This document shows positions 11,014 through 22,628 of a stretch of 64,000 nucleotides of DNA, piece by piece. Within the stretch, counting starts at the first letter, position 1. Every line of letters starts with the position of its first letter. Source of the DNA: Odobenus rosmarus divergens (lineage: Eukaryota; Chordata; Mammalia; Carnivora; Odobenidae); the NCBI RefSeq assembly GCF_000321225.1, contig NW_004450465.1:1518478-1582477 (forward strand), given 5' to 3'. Position numbers and translations under genes: made by a program. Under the pieces are notes generated by a model, which worked only from the letters and a program-made list of their open reading frames with translations, was not told the DNA's origin and ran no database searches.

Positions 11014-11232
11014 TACTATAACATAGTGGTCAAGAATTCCAGAGCCCTGGGTTCAAATTCTACCAGTGCCATTTAATATCCTTGTGGCCTTGGGAAAGGT
11101 GTTTAACTTCTGTAGACCTCAGAATTCTCATCTGTTAATTCAAAATAATTATGCCTACATCATAAGACTGTTCTGAAGATCAAATGAGATAATGCATATA
11201 AAATGTTTGACGTAAGGCTTAGCATACACTAT
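11014..11232 (+). repeat. MIR SINE, near full length
   Basis: It runs from actataacatagtggtcaag (tRNA-like head) through gccctgggttcaaattctac (B-box region), cctcagaattctcatctgt and atcaaatgagataatgcat to cgtaaggcttagcatac. It is a tandem neighbour of the previous MIR in the same orientation, about 45 bases away. Confidence 0.85.
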
Positions 11233-12859
11233 TGTGTTTTGGAGTAGAACTTATTAGAAGTACAGGTACTAAAATCAAAACAAATAGCAAGGACAAGAAT
11301 CTTTTGAGAAGCTTGTTGATCTGCCACAAGAGGGGCAGGATTTGTCACAGTCTAGTGTGGTGCCTGGTCCCAAGGAACACCAAGAAGAGGAAAATGAAAA
11401 ATGGTTTTCTGAGAAAGTTGGGATACAAATTGTCCACTGAGGATCCCAAATGGAATTAAGAGTAAACAGAAAGTGTGTGCTCCCTGATTGTTTTTAGGTG
11501 AAGGTAGGAAGAGAGACTGGAAAACAAGAAAGACATCCCAGTCTGGTAGATTTCAATGACCTCTATTTTGACCATTTGACCTTGCCATTAAAATCACATT
11601 AAAACAGCAGATTCTTTAAGATATTACAACATTCACTTTGTAAACATTCACAGTTAAACATTTCTCCTGTTCTTAATGTTGACCATATTATAAAATTCAC
11701 ACAATTTCAGTTTTGGCCCAAAAACTCCTCAAATTTCCGTCTGGTAACCTTAAAGAGTGTACCTCCACCAGCCTTTGAATGCTTTCCTGACCCCACATTA
11801 TTAAATTAATGTTGGGTGAAAGTAGGAATGTCTTTGCCTCACAAACGTGATTGTTTTTGAAAGAACACTGCTAATTACCTTCCCGGACATCTGACTCATT
11901 ATTCCATTCCATGAAGTTTAGGACATGGAAAAATTCATTTGGAAATTCCAATTTTAATGATTCCTCAATTTACAAAGAAACTGCCTTAGGATGCAAACTC
12001 TATTCCCTTGATCTTAGCACTAGACAATTGCATATGGGCAAATACAATTTAATAAATACATAGCAAATACTGTATAATGAAGTATTAGAACTCCAAAAGT
12101 TGTTACATGTTGCATCATTTGATGAAATGGGACAAAATTCCACACACACAAATGTAGCACACATACACATACATACACAATGAGGAAGTTTAGTCCGAAA
12201 AATACAAATATTTCCATTTGCTTGCAAAAAAAAAAAAAAAATGCTCTCAACTAAGTGGACTACAGACCTTCTGTGTACTTTGAAATTAAGAAACTGATGA
12301 GAGAGGGCTTTTCAAAATCAAATATCTCCAATCTCTAAAGAAACTGAAAAGACCACATTTTGGTATTAACCTGAAAGAGCTCCTTGAAATCCAAACAAAC
12401 ATCATTAAATGGAGAAAAAGAAGCACTTTTATAATAACCATGTCTGCTGGTCTGGGCACTATTATGTATACCCAGACACACCATTTAAGAACCTGTTTTG
12501 CAAATCCTAAATGGGAAGGAAGAATTTGCTATACCTCAACTTAAATTTACCGTATTTAAAATTGATTCTGATTTCTTACAATTTTTTCTTTCAAATGAAA
12601 TTATTTAATCTCCGAAGACTGCATTCCTCATTTTATGACTAAATAATCTGAGGCCAAGAAGACCTACAAAGAAGAGGCCAAATTGAGCAAATAAAAATTC
12701 ATATGCAAACGCTGCATGGAAAATATACATAATAAAAAATTATTCATTGTTCATCTAAAATTCAAACATAACTGAGTATCCTGTATTTTATCTGGCTACC
12801 CTTCCCCTGGGTTTCCCAGCTAATGAATGGAAGAGCCAGCACTAGAACTGGATGCCCAT
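11233..12859. other. Unique AT-rich sequence, no gene seen
   Basis: It contains a poly(A) run at 12226-12241 and an alternating ACACAC/ATAC stretch near 12140-12178. No exon is recognisable. Confidence 0.45.
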
Positions 12860-13010
12860 TCTGGTGTGCATCCATTCATGAAACAATTATTCCCTGAAAG
12901 CTAGATGTCCTGGAAAACCAAAAGCTACATAAGGCAGTCCTGCCCTCAAGGACCCTAGAATCCAATGTAAAATTCCAGTACACCTGGCAGAGAGGAGGGA
13001 GTGTCAATGT
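12860..13010 (-). repeat. L2 LINE fragment
   Basis: catccattcatgaaacaatt, gtcctgccctcaaggaccc and tagaatccaatgtaaaatt match the reverse-complement L2 pattern ('ccctgccctcatggagcttacattcta'). Confidence 0.6.
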
Positions 13011-13040
13011 AACCATCTCAGCAAGCTACTACCCAAGAAA

Positions 13041-13240
13041 ATGGTTCTCAACCCTGGCCACCCATTAAATCACCTGGGGAGCTTTAATTTTTTTTTTTTT
13101 TTCAGTGCCCTGAGATGTTGATTTAATTGGGTCTGGGATGGGGTCAGGGAAACTGGCCTTTTTTTTCCCCCCCAAAAAATATTCCCAGATAATTCTAGTG
13201 TGTAGCCTAGTTTGCATGATGAATCACACTGATCTAAGAC
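13041..13240. mobile_element. MER5-like hAT relic
   Basis: It begins atggttctcaaccctggcca with aaatcacctggggagcttt, then gatgttgatttaattgggtc and ggatggggtcagg. This is the order of a small non-autonomous hAT element whose inverted ends read 'ggttctcaa(c/a)c'. A poly(T) run and a TTTTTTCCCCCCC run inside it are secondary expansions. The right inverted end is eroded. Confidence 0.6.
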
Positions 13241-13245
13241 TCACA

Positions 13246-16049
13246 AATCTCCCCTAAGAAATCTTGATTCACCGAAAGGATAGGTCTGTGCTAAAGTGCA
13301 TGTGGGTGTATATATGTGTGTAGGGGGAAGGGTCTCAAAGCACCATGCTTCCTGTATATCATGCAGGTGTTCAAAATGGCCATTTGGACTTTACAGTAAG
13401 ATTTGTTGAAAGGAGAGCATTTTGCTGGAATTCATCTTACCCCCATTCTGGTCTTGGTTCTTATTCATTTCTTAGCCTATACATTGTATAGCTGTGTCCT
13501 GAAAAATCCATCCTAAGTATACAGTTCATATAACCCTTAAAAACAAATAATGAAGAGACAGTCCCATCTAGTCCTATAGTCTGCCCAGGATACCCCAGTT
13601 ACCTGGGGTTAGATATGGAGCCCCTGACCAGGACCGATCCTGTGGGTTTGGCATTGTTTGTATATATTCCCACAGAGGAATGCACTAAATGAAAGCGCTA
13701 TTCAATCTTATGACTTCCCATGGAGAGATAAATAAAGAAGCACTCTGAGTGTCTTCACTATTGTCATTATATTTATTGCCCTGGTTAGAGAAGGGTCAGA
13801 AAACCACAACTATATTTTCCTCTGCTCAGTTATTATTATTATTACCAAAAGACAGAGTAACAAATGGACAAAAGCAGGATTTCTCAATACAGTCCAAAAA
13901 GCAAAATAAAGACGCTGATTCACCTCCATCCTGCACTCTCACCTTTTCATTTCTGACATCAGTGATGAGGAAGGCAAGTTTACTGCCTCCGTTGCTGCAT
14001 CTGTTCTCAAACTATGCCATCTTCTAACACCAGCATAACTGAACATTTTGAAATCATTTTGACCACCTCAAGGCATCCAAAGTCCAAAGGAAATGATATC
14101 TAAGCCCCAACTCTGAGGACACATGTAGCCGTGGGTCAAGCCCCCTTCCAAAAGGTCATCATTGTGTAATTTGTATTTAGACCATACTTATGTTATCCTC
14201 CCATTCCAGAATCCACTTGAGATCAATTCAGCCTATGACAGCAACGTTCTTTGGGATAGCTGGTCAGGTCTGGTTTTCTGAGTTTAACATTAAAAGACCT
14301 CCCCTCTTTGCAAGTGTTACGCTAAAAAATCCGGTAGAAATAAAGAGCATGATGGAGCCAATCAGGGCAAATGTATCTATCCAGGAATGATGAGAGGGCA
14401 CGTTTTTTCAGTACATCAAAGAACTAAATGAGTATTCAATAATACTAATACCTGGAAACCTCAAGATCAAGACAAATCAAAAATATTCCAAATGAGTCTG
14501 ATTCGTGTTAAATATTTCCTGTCTCAGTGACAAACAGGCCATGTTAAAACCAGTCTCAACTCCTTTTGGAAGTCTTGTTCTGTTACCCACATGAAAGGTA
14601 ATGTAAGAATTTTGATCAATGATGCAAGATTACTAACTCTCATTGGGTAATTTTCCCCATTAGTCAGAGATCAACTTTGCCAACTTGGAGGCTTCACATG
14701 TTTTGCGGCAAGGTGCCATTAGGAACTAGCTGTCAAACTCTAGGACTAATGGAAATGTATTCTAAAGGCCAAATTCCACCCTTTTCTTACACAGGGACAG
14801 TTTCTAAGGGAGCCTCAACTGAATCCCAAGGTCTAGGATGTCCAGTCTTCCCTCGTGACCACCTTTCTCTTATGCCACCATCAGCAAATCCCCATTGACA
14901 ACCCCCCTTTCTTTTCCCTTGAAACATGCCAAAATACTCCCAGGAGGAAACGTTATCTTTCTAAATCCTTAGTTGAACTGAAAAGGAGAGACCTGAGACT
15001 TTTAAATCCATGGCAGAAGCAGACTCACTCATTACACCTTTAAGGTCTAGGATACAGACTGAGCAAATATAGACCAATCATAAATGGGAGGTGTTCTGTA
15101 CCTTCCTCGGCTATGAATCTAATTCATGCAGTCAAGAATACACATTCAGAAATAAACAGGCTGGCTCTCTCTGATGTCTTCTCAACTGATAGTTCAAGCG
15201 GTGTGATAGTTATGTGCCTGTAGAAAAGGATGTCAGTTAGTATGCCAAACACAACCCAAACAGGGCCAACCCATGAATGAGAATGCAGTTCCCCTGCTTT
15301 GGATCTAAAGATACCCAACTGGAGGCCCAGTCATGTGGCTTATACAAGTGCCTACAAAATCTACAAAACCCCTGAGAGCTATGTATATAGGTGAGCCAAC
15401 TCTAATTCACAGGCAGCAATGCAAAACCCCTTTCTTCCTCTGCCCCATGGCAAAAAGTGAATCTGTTCCATCTGTTTACAATGATTGCTGTTACTTTCCA
15501 GCATAACCATAATCTTATTTTGTAAATCCTATTCCTGACACGCCTCAAACCATCTATTCTTTCTTGGGTTAGCTTGGGGCTGTTTGGCAAATGTATGTCA
15601 TTACCTGTAAGTGGAATATTTTTTAGCAGAGTACATGCCCCTTTTAAAGGCATGTTGCCATGGCAGCTAGGTGTTCCTAAATAATCTCCTGTGGTTCTTC
15701 CTCTAAACCTAATATGCCTTTAGTAATTTTTAATATGTGTAAAATAAAGGCCAAGGGACAAAAAGGCATAAATGTAACTACTTAGGCTTAAGATTCAAAG
15801 TTTGCACATGTTTTCAAATACAAGGAATCAGTTGAAATTTTACTAATCAAGTTACACATGTCAAGTTGAGGAAAAAGGTAGCCTGTGTTTCAGATTCAGA
15901 CCTGCAAAAAAGTGATAAAATCTGAGTGGTAGAATTTCTGCTATTTCTTGTCCTCATGGAGCTGGGCCCAGGTTCCCACCAAGTTTCTACATCCTCTCTC
16001 TCTCTCCTTTATCATTCTGACATTTTGCCCTTGTTTATAACTACAAGGA
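13246..16049. other. Unique sequence, no gene seen
   Basis: No repeat is recognisable with confidence and no open frame exceeds 92 codons. Possible regulatory content cannot be judged without cross-species comparison. Confidence 0.45.
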
Positions 16050-16720
16050 ATTGGGAAAGACCTTCGAACCCCGATTTGGAGAAGGATATGTGATCAAGCA
16101 ATTCAAAGAGCACAGACACAAATGGACAAACACGAGAAAAGATACTCACCTCATTAGTAATCAAGGGGACACAGACTAAAATAATGAGATCACTGCAAGC
16201 CTCTCAAAATGGCAAAGATTAAAACCACTGAAAGTATTTAGTAAGGTTGTGGGAAAATGGGTGTTCTCAGGCACTGCTGGAGAAAGTAGAGAATTCATAC
16301 AGCTCTCCTTTGGCAGTATCGAGCAACATTTTTCTGGTACATCCCTTTTCATACCTTCTGCTTCATTTCTAAGCCTCTATTCTAGAGAAACATGAGTACA
16401 CACATGCAAAACAAATATGTGAGTACAAACATATTTATGGCAGCATTGTTTATAAGGTCCAAAAATTGGAAACAGCCCATCAGGAGGGAAATGGTTAAAC
16501 TATAGCTTATCTACCTGATAGGATACTTTGCTGCAATTAAAATGAATGAGGCAGCTCAAAGTCATCTAATACGAAAAGACTATTAGATGTATTAACAATT
16601 AAGACAGCAATATGTAGAACATTAATATGTTCCAATTTATGGAAAACAAATCTCTAGGTCTATAATAAGATGTTAAAATGAGAATCCTTCAGCTTTGTCT
16701 AGTGTCTCAAAGATTCAGAA
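16050..16720 (+). mobile_element. Old L1 ORF2-end/3' fragment
   Basis: cacgagaaaagatactcacc, cattagtaatcaaggggaca, atttatggcagcattgttta and ggaaacagcccatcaggag follow the order at the end of L1 ORF2 ('atgaaaagatgctcaacatcattagtcattagg... tttatagcagcattattcacaatag... aacccaaatgtccatcaa'). There are many stops and indels. It is strongly diverged, so an old L1M-type copy. Confidence 0.75.
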
Positions 16721-17439
16721 CAAAGCAGTAGGTGATTAATGCTCTCACACTTCAAAATGAGCTGCTAGACCACCTAGACAGCCCTTGGCAAAGGAGGCAT
16801 CCACTGCAACCACTAGCCCATCACCCACCTCAAGGGCATAAAAGGTCTGAAACTCACAAGGCTGAGAGAATTTCTTTGGGAATAATTTGTTGGGGCATGG
16901 TGGTGTTTCCACCTTTACCTTAATCTAATTAACAAGAGTTTCAAGGAGATGGCTCAGACTGCTGGGAGTCTGCAAGTGTCCAGACTGATCCATGACCAGA
17001 GTTCATCTATTGGCAAGAGGAAGGAACCAGAGGCCCAGGGAGGCCCAGGCACTAAGCGCATTGCATTGCAGCGACTGCATCCTAAGAGCGGCAGCAAGGC
17101 TGCATCTGTGTTCCCTCTGGACCACATGCAAAGGAGCCAGCCAGGATATGTTTAAAAGGAGCCCCATCTGTAGAGATGCTGTCAGCACTCACCACTCATA
17201 TCCTTCCCATCTCTTGATCATATTCACACACCTGCTCTGGGGGTGAGCTTTCATTCTCTCCGGCAGCACCTGCATCTTTTGTCAGAGGATGCCCTCAAGG
17301 TGGTGGACCCCCCGTGTGCCTGGGGAGCCTAGGGACTACATTTGAGACTTGAAAGGACTGGAGGAACTGTTATATATATGAGTGTCCAAGAAAGTTAGAA
17401 TGAGCCTGCATATCATCTTTATAGAGACAGCAATGGGAA

Positions 17440-17640
17440 ACTATTCTCTACCCTACGGAGTCCCATTCTTTCAATATAATGCTAACAATTACACATATGT
17501 AACAGAGAAAAGTCTGGATGTTTACACACAAAACCAACTGTGATCTCTAGAGAGCAGAGTGTGCTAGGGGATGAGTGAAAAGAACTTGTACATTTCATTC
17601 TACACACTTCTATACCATTAAAAAAATTTGCTCATGTTTT
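17440..17640 (+). mobile_element. Old L1/HAL1 3'-end fragment
   Basis: gaaaagtctggatgtttaca, caactgtgatctctagagag and a terminal ctataccattaaaaaaattt match old L1/HAL1 3' ends ('aaaagtctggaaggatatacacc... aacagtggttatctctggg'). It may be the end of the copy at 16.05-16.72 kb, separated by unrecognised sequence. Confidence 0.45.
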
Positions 17641-17789
17641 TGGTAAACAAAAACTTAAGATATATACAGATACACACATATTCATCCATGGTATAAAAAT
17701 TCAGAAAATTAAGAAAAAGAAAACAGACAAACCATAAACATAATCCCATTCCCCCAGATCCCACCTCTCTTAGTATTTGGGAGGTTTTC

Positions 17790-19409
17790 ATTCCCATCTT
17801 TTTCCTTGCGGTAGGCACATTTGCTTTGGGTAGGCAGGATCTCACTGGGCTCCACCTGTCTTGTTAAATTAAACAAGAGTTGCAAAGATTGTTTACCACC
17901 TTTACCATATCTTCTGTGGCTATTTTGGCTATATAAAAATTGTAGTATAGTTTCAAGAAAATTGATTTGATACTTAATGGGTCTCCCTTATATAACTTAA
18001 ACTGCTCGCAATCAAGGTGGAGATAATCATCAGTGACATTTCATGTACTGCATCTAGACAGTAGAAAGGGGAGGGCTAGAAGACTGGATTTGACTGCTCC
18101 TCTTAGGAAACTAGAAATACATCTTCCTTGTCTAGCTGGAAATACGTAGTCAAGGCAAACTTGCCAAGGCTCACCAAGTCTGCCCAGAAAGCCCATCTGC
18201 ACCTCAAACACTTGAATGCAAACTCAAGAGAAGATTTCATTTCCCTTCTGAGATTTACACAAAAATCTAACCTGTTGCAAATTCATCTCCTGAAATATAC
18301 AACTTGAGATCCTTAGCAAAGGAAGGGGCTGCTACACATGTGGAAATTATCTCCTTGTTTGTTTTTGGTCTTCCTGTTTCTCCTGCCTGGGAACCAGAGA
18401 GAAAATTCAATTTCTAAACCTTGAAGCAGCATGAACAATGAACAATTGTTAGCCTAGAAATAGCAGATGAAGCCTATTACTGCACAATGGAAAGTAAACA
18501 GCATTGTCTTGAGGTTGTGTTTACTATACCAGCTTGGTGGGTAAAATGATACAGGAGAAGAGAGGACTGGTGTCCTACTCATTAGAAGCCTCTGAGAAAC
18601 CCTCTACACCGAGGGGAGTGTCCAACTCCTTTCTGTTTCTCCTCTTGTTGAGTATAGGTTTGGATAATTATATGTAATTTCTCATGTCTGACTACACGAA
18701 TGAAACTTCTTCCCAATTTCCACCAAAATCCTCTACCAAATCAATGAAGACAGGATCAACAGAATGCCAGTACCACGCAAATATACAGGAAAGGTCTTCA
18801 TTTTCTTCATTCAAGTGGCAAACCAAAAGTCTTGAAGAGGCGACAATCTCATGATCCAGCAAAACAGCAACAGAACACACAAACATTCTCTTGGCTTGGA
18901 ATATGAAAACTTTTTACAAGGGTAAATTAAATTGAGCTGAAATTTTAAAACCAGGAATGGCAAAGTGTAGTTTTTACCAAATTTGTTGGAATCCAGTCAT
19001 GCACTCAGAATAAACACAAACTGGTGCTAAAGTCCGGTTTCCTTTTTGAAACAGAAGAAGAAAAATAAACTTTCTAGACTTTAAAATGCATCTTTTGAAA
19101 CAATGTTCCAAGGGCTACTTGGATGTTGGCTGGCGCTTACAAAACAATACTAACAAGTTGAGTGTAATGAATCAAAACCAGACAGATTCTATTTCCCTTC
19201 AGGAAAATGTGTGTTTGGGGATAAAATAAATAAATAAAAGCTTCCCAAAAATGTATGTGAATTTTAACAAAAACCACAGTGTTCTGAATAAAAACTAAAG
19301 CCATGTCTTCCGACCTTCAAGTAGGGCTGGGTTTCAAAGAGGTGACATGGAGGGGTAAGCATGACATCCAGGCCCCTCCGAGCAGGCACTGAGCTTTGGG
19401 AACACCGTT
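17790..19409. other. Unique sequence, no gene seen
   Basis: No repeat I can name and no credible exon. An A-rich ataaaataaataaataaaag run at 19220-19240 resembles a SINE tail but has no SINE body next to it. Confidence 0.45.
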
Positions 19410-19560
19410 TTGATTTCAACCTCACAATAACCTGCACAGAAGGTAGGTGTTCTTCCTCCACCTTACTGATGAGAAAATAAAACTCAGGGACTTGAGTCAC
19501 CTTCTCTAAATCACTCAGCGTTACTCTGAAAGACATGTGCATTAGGAAACTATTCACACA
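19410..19560 (-). repeat. MIR SINE fragment
   Basis: aacctcacaataacctgcac, ttactgatgagaaaataaa and actcagggacttgagtcacc match the reverse-complement MIR core. Confidence 0.65.
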
Positions 19561-19799
19561 CCCCCACGCTCCTGCTACACGAGAGCCATTGCTTACTTAG
19601 CAAATACGACTTAGCGATGTTCAATAAGGCAATTCTGAAGCAATTTACCAGTACAACACTACATCCTATCAAGGCCAACACCCATACTGGCTTAGATAGT
19701 GTGTCTGGGGCAGAACTGGTTGGGATAGGGGAGTCTCATCTTGATTTAACTTAGGGTCACTGTGAATTCATGTCCTAATTCCAAGTTACTCAACTTTGT

Positions 19800-19995
19800 G
19801 GCAAGTCTATACTAAGTGCTTCACCTGTATTAACTCCTTTCATCTTCACAATTGGCCCCAGGAGTTTTGTAGTATTTTTGTCCCTATTCTATACCTAAGA
19901 AAGCTGAGGAATGAGGAAGAGGCAGAGCCACAGAGGATTCTAACCAGCCTGTCTGACTCCTCCAGTCCCAGAGCATGTGTTCTTACTCCCTTGAC
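19800..19995 (-). repeat. MIR SINE
   Basis: actaagtgcttcacctgtat, cctttcatcttcacaattgg, gaagaggcagagccacagag and gattctaaccagcctgtctg follow reverse-complement MIR order nearly to the head. Confidence 0.75.
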
Positions 19996-20078
19996 CAAAC
20001 TGAAGGGCATCATCCATGTATTACAGAACTGAGTGCAGGCTGACTATAATCCTAGAAATTAAGCAGCACTGGCTTCTT

Positions 20079-20426
20079 GTCTTAGTCGATTCAGGCTGTG
20101 ATAACAAAATACCACAGACTGGGCAGCATATAAACAACAGAAATTTACTTCTCACAGTTCTGGAGGCTGGAAATCTGAGATCAAGGCCACAGCATGGTCG
20201 TGTTTTTGGTGAGGGCTCTTTTCCTGGTTTAGCCAGCACTTGTCATTATGTCCTCACATTGTAGAAGGGGCTGGAGGCTCTTTTATAAGAGCATAATCCC
20301 ATTCATGAGGGTTCTACCCTCATGTCTTAAGTACCTCCTAAAGGCCCCACCTACTAATACCATCAGTTTGGGGGGGGTTAGGATTTCAACATGAATTTTT
20401 AAGAAACATACATTCAGACCATGGCA
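20079..20426 (-). mobile_element. MLT1-family LTR, near full length
   Basis: It starts tgtcttagtcgattcaggct and continues gataacaaaataccacagac, agaaatttacttctcacag, ttctggaggctgg, gtcctcacattgtagaagg, aaaggccccacctactaata and ends acattcagaccatggca. This is the complete reverse-complement MLT1A-like LTR (ERVL-MaLR) with TG...CA ends. No internal region flanks it, so it is a solo LTR. Confidence 0.9.
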
Positions 20427-20464
20427 CTTCTCAAGGTATGTGATCATCAGAACTTGATGTTCTC

Positions 20465-20595
20465 TTCCCACCCATTCATTCATTCATTTTGATTAAGTGC
20501 CTGTGATATATAAAAATAGGGGGTTATAAAGAGATCAAAGACGTGCAGGTCCTTGTCCTGAGGATATACAAACATAACAGCCTCAAGTTGTTCAC
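20465..20595 (-). repeat. L2 LINE fragment
   Basis: cattcattcattcattttga, ttaagtgcctgtgatatat and gcaggtccttgtcctgag resemble the reverse-complement L2 3' end. Confidence 0.55.
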
Positions 20596-20774
20596 ATTCC
20601 AAATTTACTTGCTTTTAGATGTTTCCCTGGCCTTCTGCTATTATTTATTTTTCATGTCACTTATTATTATGTAATTTCTTTCTTTTGGACAGATCCACAT
20701 TTATGGCTTAAATTAGTTTATCCCTGAGACCAGTAAACCTCATTAAGAGTTAAACAAATGGAGACACAACTTGA

Positions 20775-20970
20775 TGGGCGCCTGGGTGGCTCAGTCGGTT
20801 AAGCGACTGCCTTCGGCTCAGGTCACGATCCTGGAGTCCTGGGATCGAGTCCCACATCGGGCTCCCTGCTCAGCGGGAAGCCTGCTTCTCCCTCTCCCGC
20901 TCCCCCCTCTTCTGCATGCTCTCTCTCTCTCATTCCCTCTCTCAAATAAATAAATAAAATCTAAAAAAAA
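20775..20970 (+). mobile_element. Young CAN-SINE with 19-base duplication
   Basis: A complete copy: head gggcgcctgggtggctcag, A box tggctcagtcgg, B-box region gatcgagtccc, CT-rich stretch, and tail aaataaataaataaaatct plus poly(A). A perfect 19-base target-site duplication, aaatggagacacaacttga, flanks it at 20756-20774 and 20971-20989. The intact duplication and body suggest fairly recent insertion. A short open frame inside is incidental. Confidence 0.97.
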
Positions 20971-21047
20971 AAATGGAGACACAACTTGAAATGAAGGAAC
21001 TCTTTGCACTCACAGAATATTAGAATTTGAAAGGACCTTAGAGATGG

Positions 21048-21400
21048 GGCCTGTATTGGTCAGAGTAGGCTATCTGCTATAACAAAGAACCCCAAAAGTT
21101 CTTACTGTTCTCACAAAATCCAATGTGTGCATTCCTGGTTAAGCCACTTTCGTCCAAGTGGTGACACATGGATTCTAGGCTACTTCCACACTATGGTTCC
21201 ACCATCTCAACAAAGGGTTTCAAGACCTTCCAGACCATCCAGCCAGCAGACAGAGAGATAAGAGAAACCTCGGAGAAGGTATGCTTACTCCTAACTGCCC
21301 CCTCCCATTTCACTGACAAGAGTTAGTCACATGCCCAACTAGACACCAAGGTTACCAAGAAAAATCAGTAGTGCAGGGAGCGTGCAGTCCATCTCTAACA
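21048..21400. repeat. Old dispersed repeat, family unresolved
   Basis: tctgctataacaaagaaccc, ggttaagccactttcgtcc, agccagcagacagagagata and gagttagtcacatgcccaac follow a pattern shared with the 1.49-1.75 kb segment and with a common diverged mammalian repeat that I cannot name. Confidence 0.35.
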
Positions 21401-21412
21401 CAGACTCCAAAG

Positions 21413-21515
21413 CCCACCACCATGCAGATGAGAAAACTATGTCTCAGAGTAGCTAAGTGAGTCATCCAACACACAGGAGCAGAGTCTGTCTTCTACTACA
21501 GCACTCTTTGCCTAT
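21413..21515 (-). repeat. MIR SINE fragment
   Basis: gcagatgagaaaactatgtc, tcagagtagctaagtgagtc and aacacacaggagcagagtct match the reverse-complement MIR core. Confidence 0.6.
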
Positions 21516-21717
21516 AATATTGACACTTTCTAAAAAGCCATTTACTGTTTTTATTTCTCATCTCATGCTTACTATAGAAAGTTTAGAAAATACAGAACTT
21601 AAGGAAGAAAATAAGAATTGTTCATAAGCTTCCAACAATCACTGATTATATTTTGATGCCTATCTCCCAAGTCTTTTCCATAATATTTGTGTATTTTATA
21701 TACACATTAATTTTTAA

Positions 21718-22628
21718 ACAAGTCAGGAAACAACAGATGTTGGCAGGGATGCGGAGAAAGGGGAACCCTCCTACACTGTTGGTGGGAATGCAAGCTGGTG
21801 CAGCCACTCTGGAAAACAGTGTGGAGGTTCCTCAAAAAGTTGAAAATAGAGCTACCGTATGACCCAGCAATTGCATTACTGGGTATTTATCCCAAAGATA
21901 CAAATGTAGAGATCCGAACCGGTACATGCACCCCGATGTTTATAGCAGCAATGTCCACAATAGCCAAACTATGGAAAGAGCCAAGATGTCCATCGACAGA
22001 TGAATGGATAAAGAAGATGTGGCATATATATATACAATGGAATATTATGCAGCCATCAAAAGGAATGAAATCTTGCCATTTCCAACGATGTGGATGGAAC
22101 TGGAGGGTATTATGCTGAGTGAAATAAGTCAATCAGAGAAAGATATGTATCATATGACCTCACTGATATGAGGAATTCTTAATCTCACGAAACAAACTGA
22201 GGGTTGCTGGAGTGATGGGGGGTGGGAGGGATGGGGTGGCTGGGTGATAGACACTGGGGAGGTTATATGCTATGGTGAGCGCTGTGAATTGTGTAAGACT
22301 GTTGAATCACAGACCTGTACCTCTGAAACAAATAATATATTATATGTCAAAAAAGAAGAAGAAGATAGCAGGAGGGGAAAAATGAAGGGGGGGAAATCGG
22401 AGGGGGAGACGAACCATGAGAGACTATGGACTCTGAAAAACAAACTGAGGGTTCTAGAGGGGAGGGGGGGGATGGGTTAGCCTGGTGATGGGTATTAAGG
22501 AGGGCATGTTCTGCATGGAGCACTGGGTGTTATACGCAAACAGTGAATCATGGAACACTACATCAAAAACTAATGATGTAATGTATGGTGATTAACATAA
22601 CATAGTAATAAAAAATATATATATGCAT
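21718..22628 (+). mobile_element. 5'-truncated younger L1 with ORF2 C-terminus
   Basis: It covers the last part of ORF2 and the full 3' UTR. The ORF2 C-terminal frame is open from about 21722 and includes [31 protein letters not shown] and WIKKMWHIY. A two-base TA expansion near 22023-22034 then shifts the frame. The continuation, MEYYAAIKRNE through ELEGIMLSEISQSEKD, lies in a second frame and ends at the tga at 22169-22171. The 3' UTR has two related modules, each with aacaaactgagggtt (22191 and 22439). The tail follows aactaatgatgtaatgtatg. A flanking duplication of about 12 bases (attaatttttaa) is at 21706-21717 and 22629-22640. It cannot move on its own. Confidence 0.95.
22210..22475 (+). 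other. G-rich tracts in the L1 3' UTR
   Basis: G-runs at about 22217-22245 (ggggggtgggagggatgggg and a following tgggtg) and 22384-22475 (gggggggaaatcggaggggg; gaggggagggggggg) fit the G4-forming 3' UTR known for mammalian L1s. Folding is inferred from the base pattern only. Confidence 0.6.

Noticed and set aside
19220..19240. SINE tail (ataaaataaataaataaaag)
   Set aside because: No SINE head, B box or CT-rich stretch lies upstream, and no flanking repeat is seen. It is simply A-rich DNA.
20771..20953. Short plus-strand open frame starting at a young SINE
   Set aside because: It lies inside the CAN-SINE body. Similar frames recur in other SINE copies (for example 45362-45574 and 49078-49302), so it is a repeat artefact, not a gene.
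21798..22118. 106-codon plus-strand frame as a possible gene
   Set aside because: It is the C-terminal part of L1 ORF2, frameshifted by a TA expansion and 5'-truncated, so a dead retrotransposon fragment.
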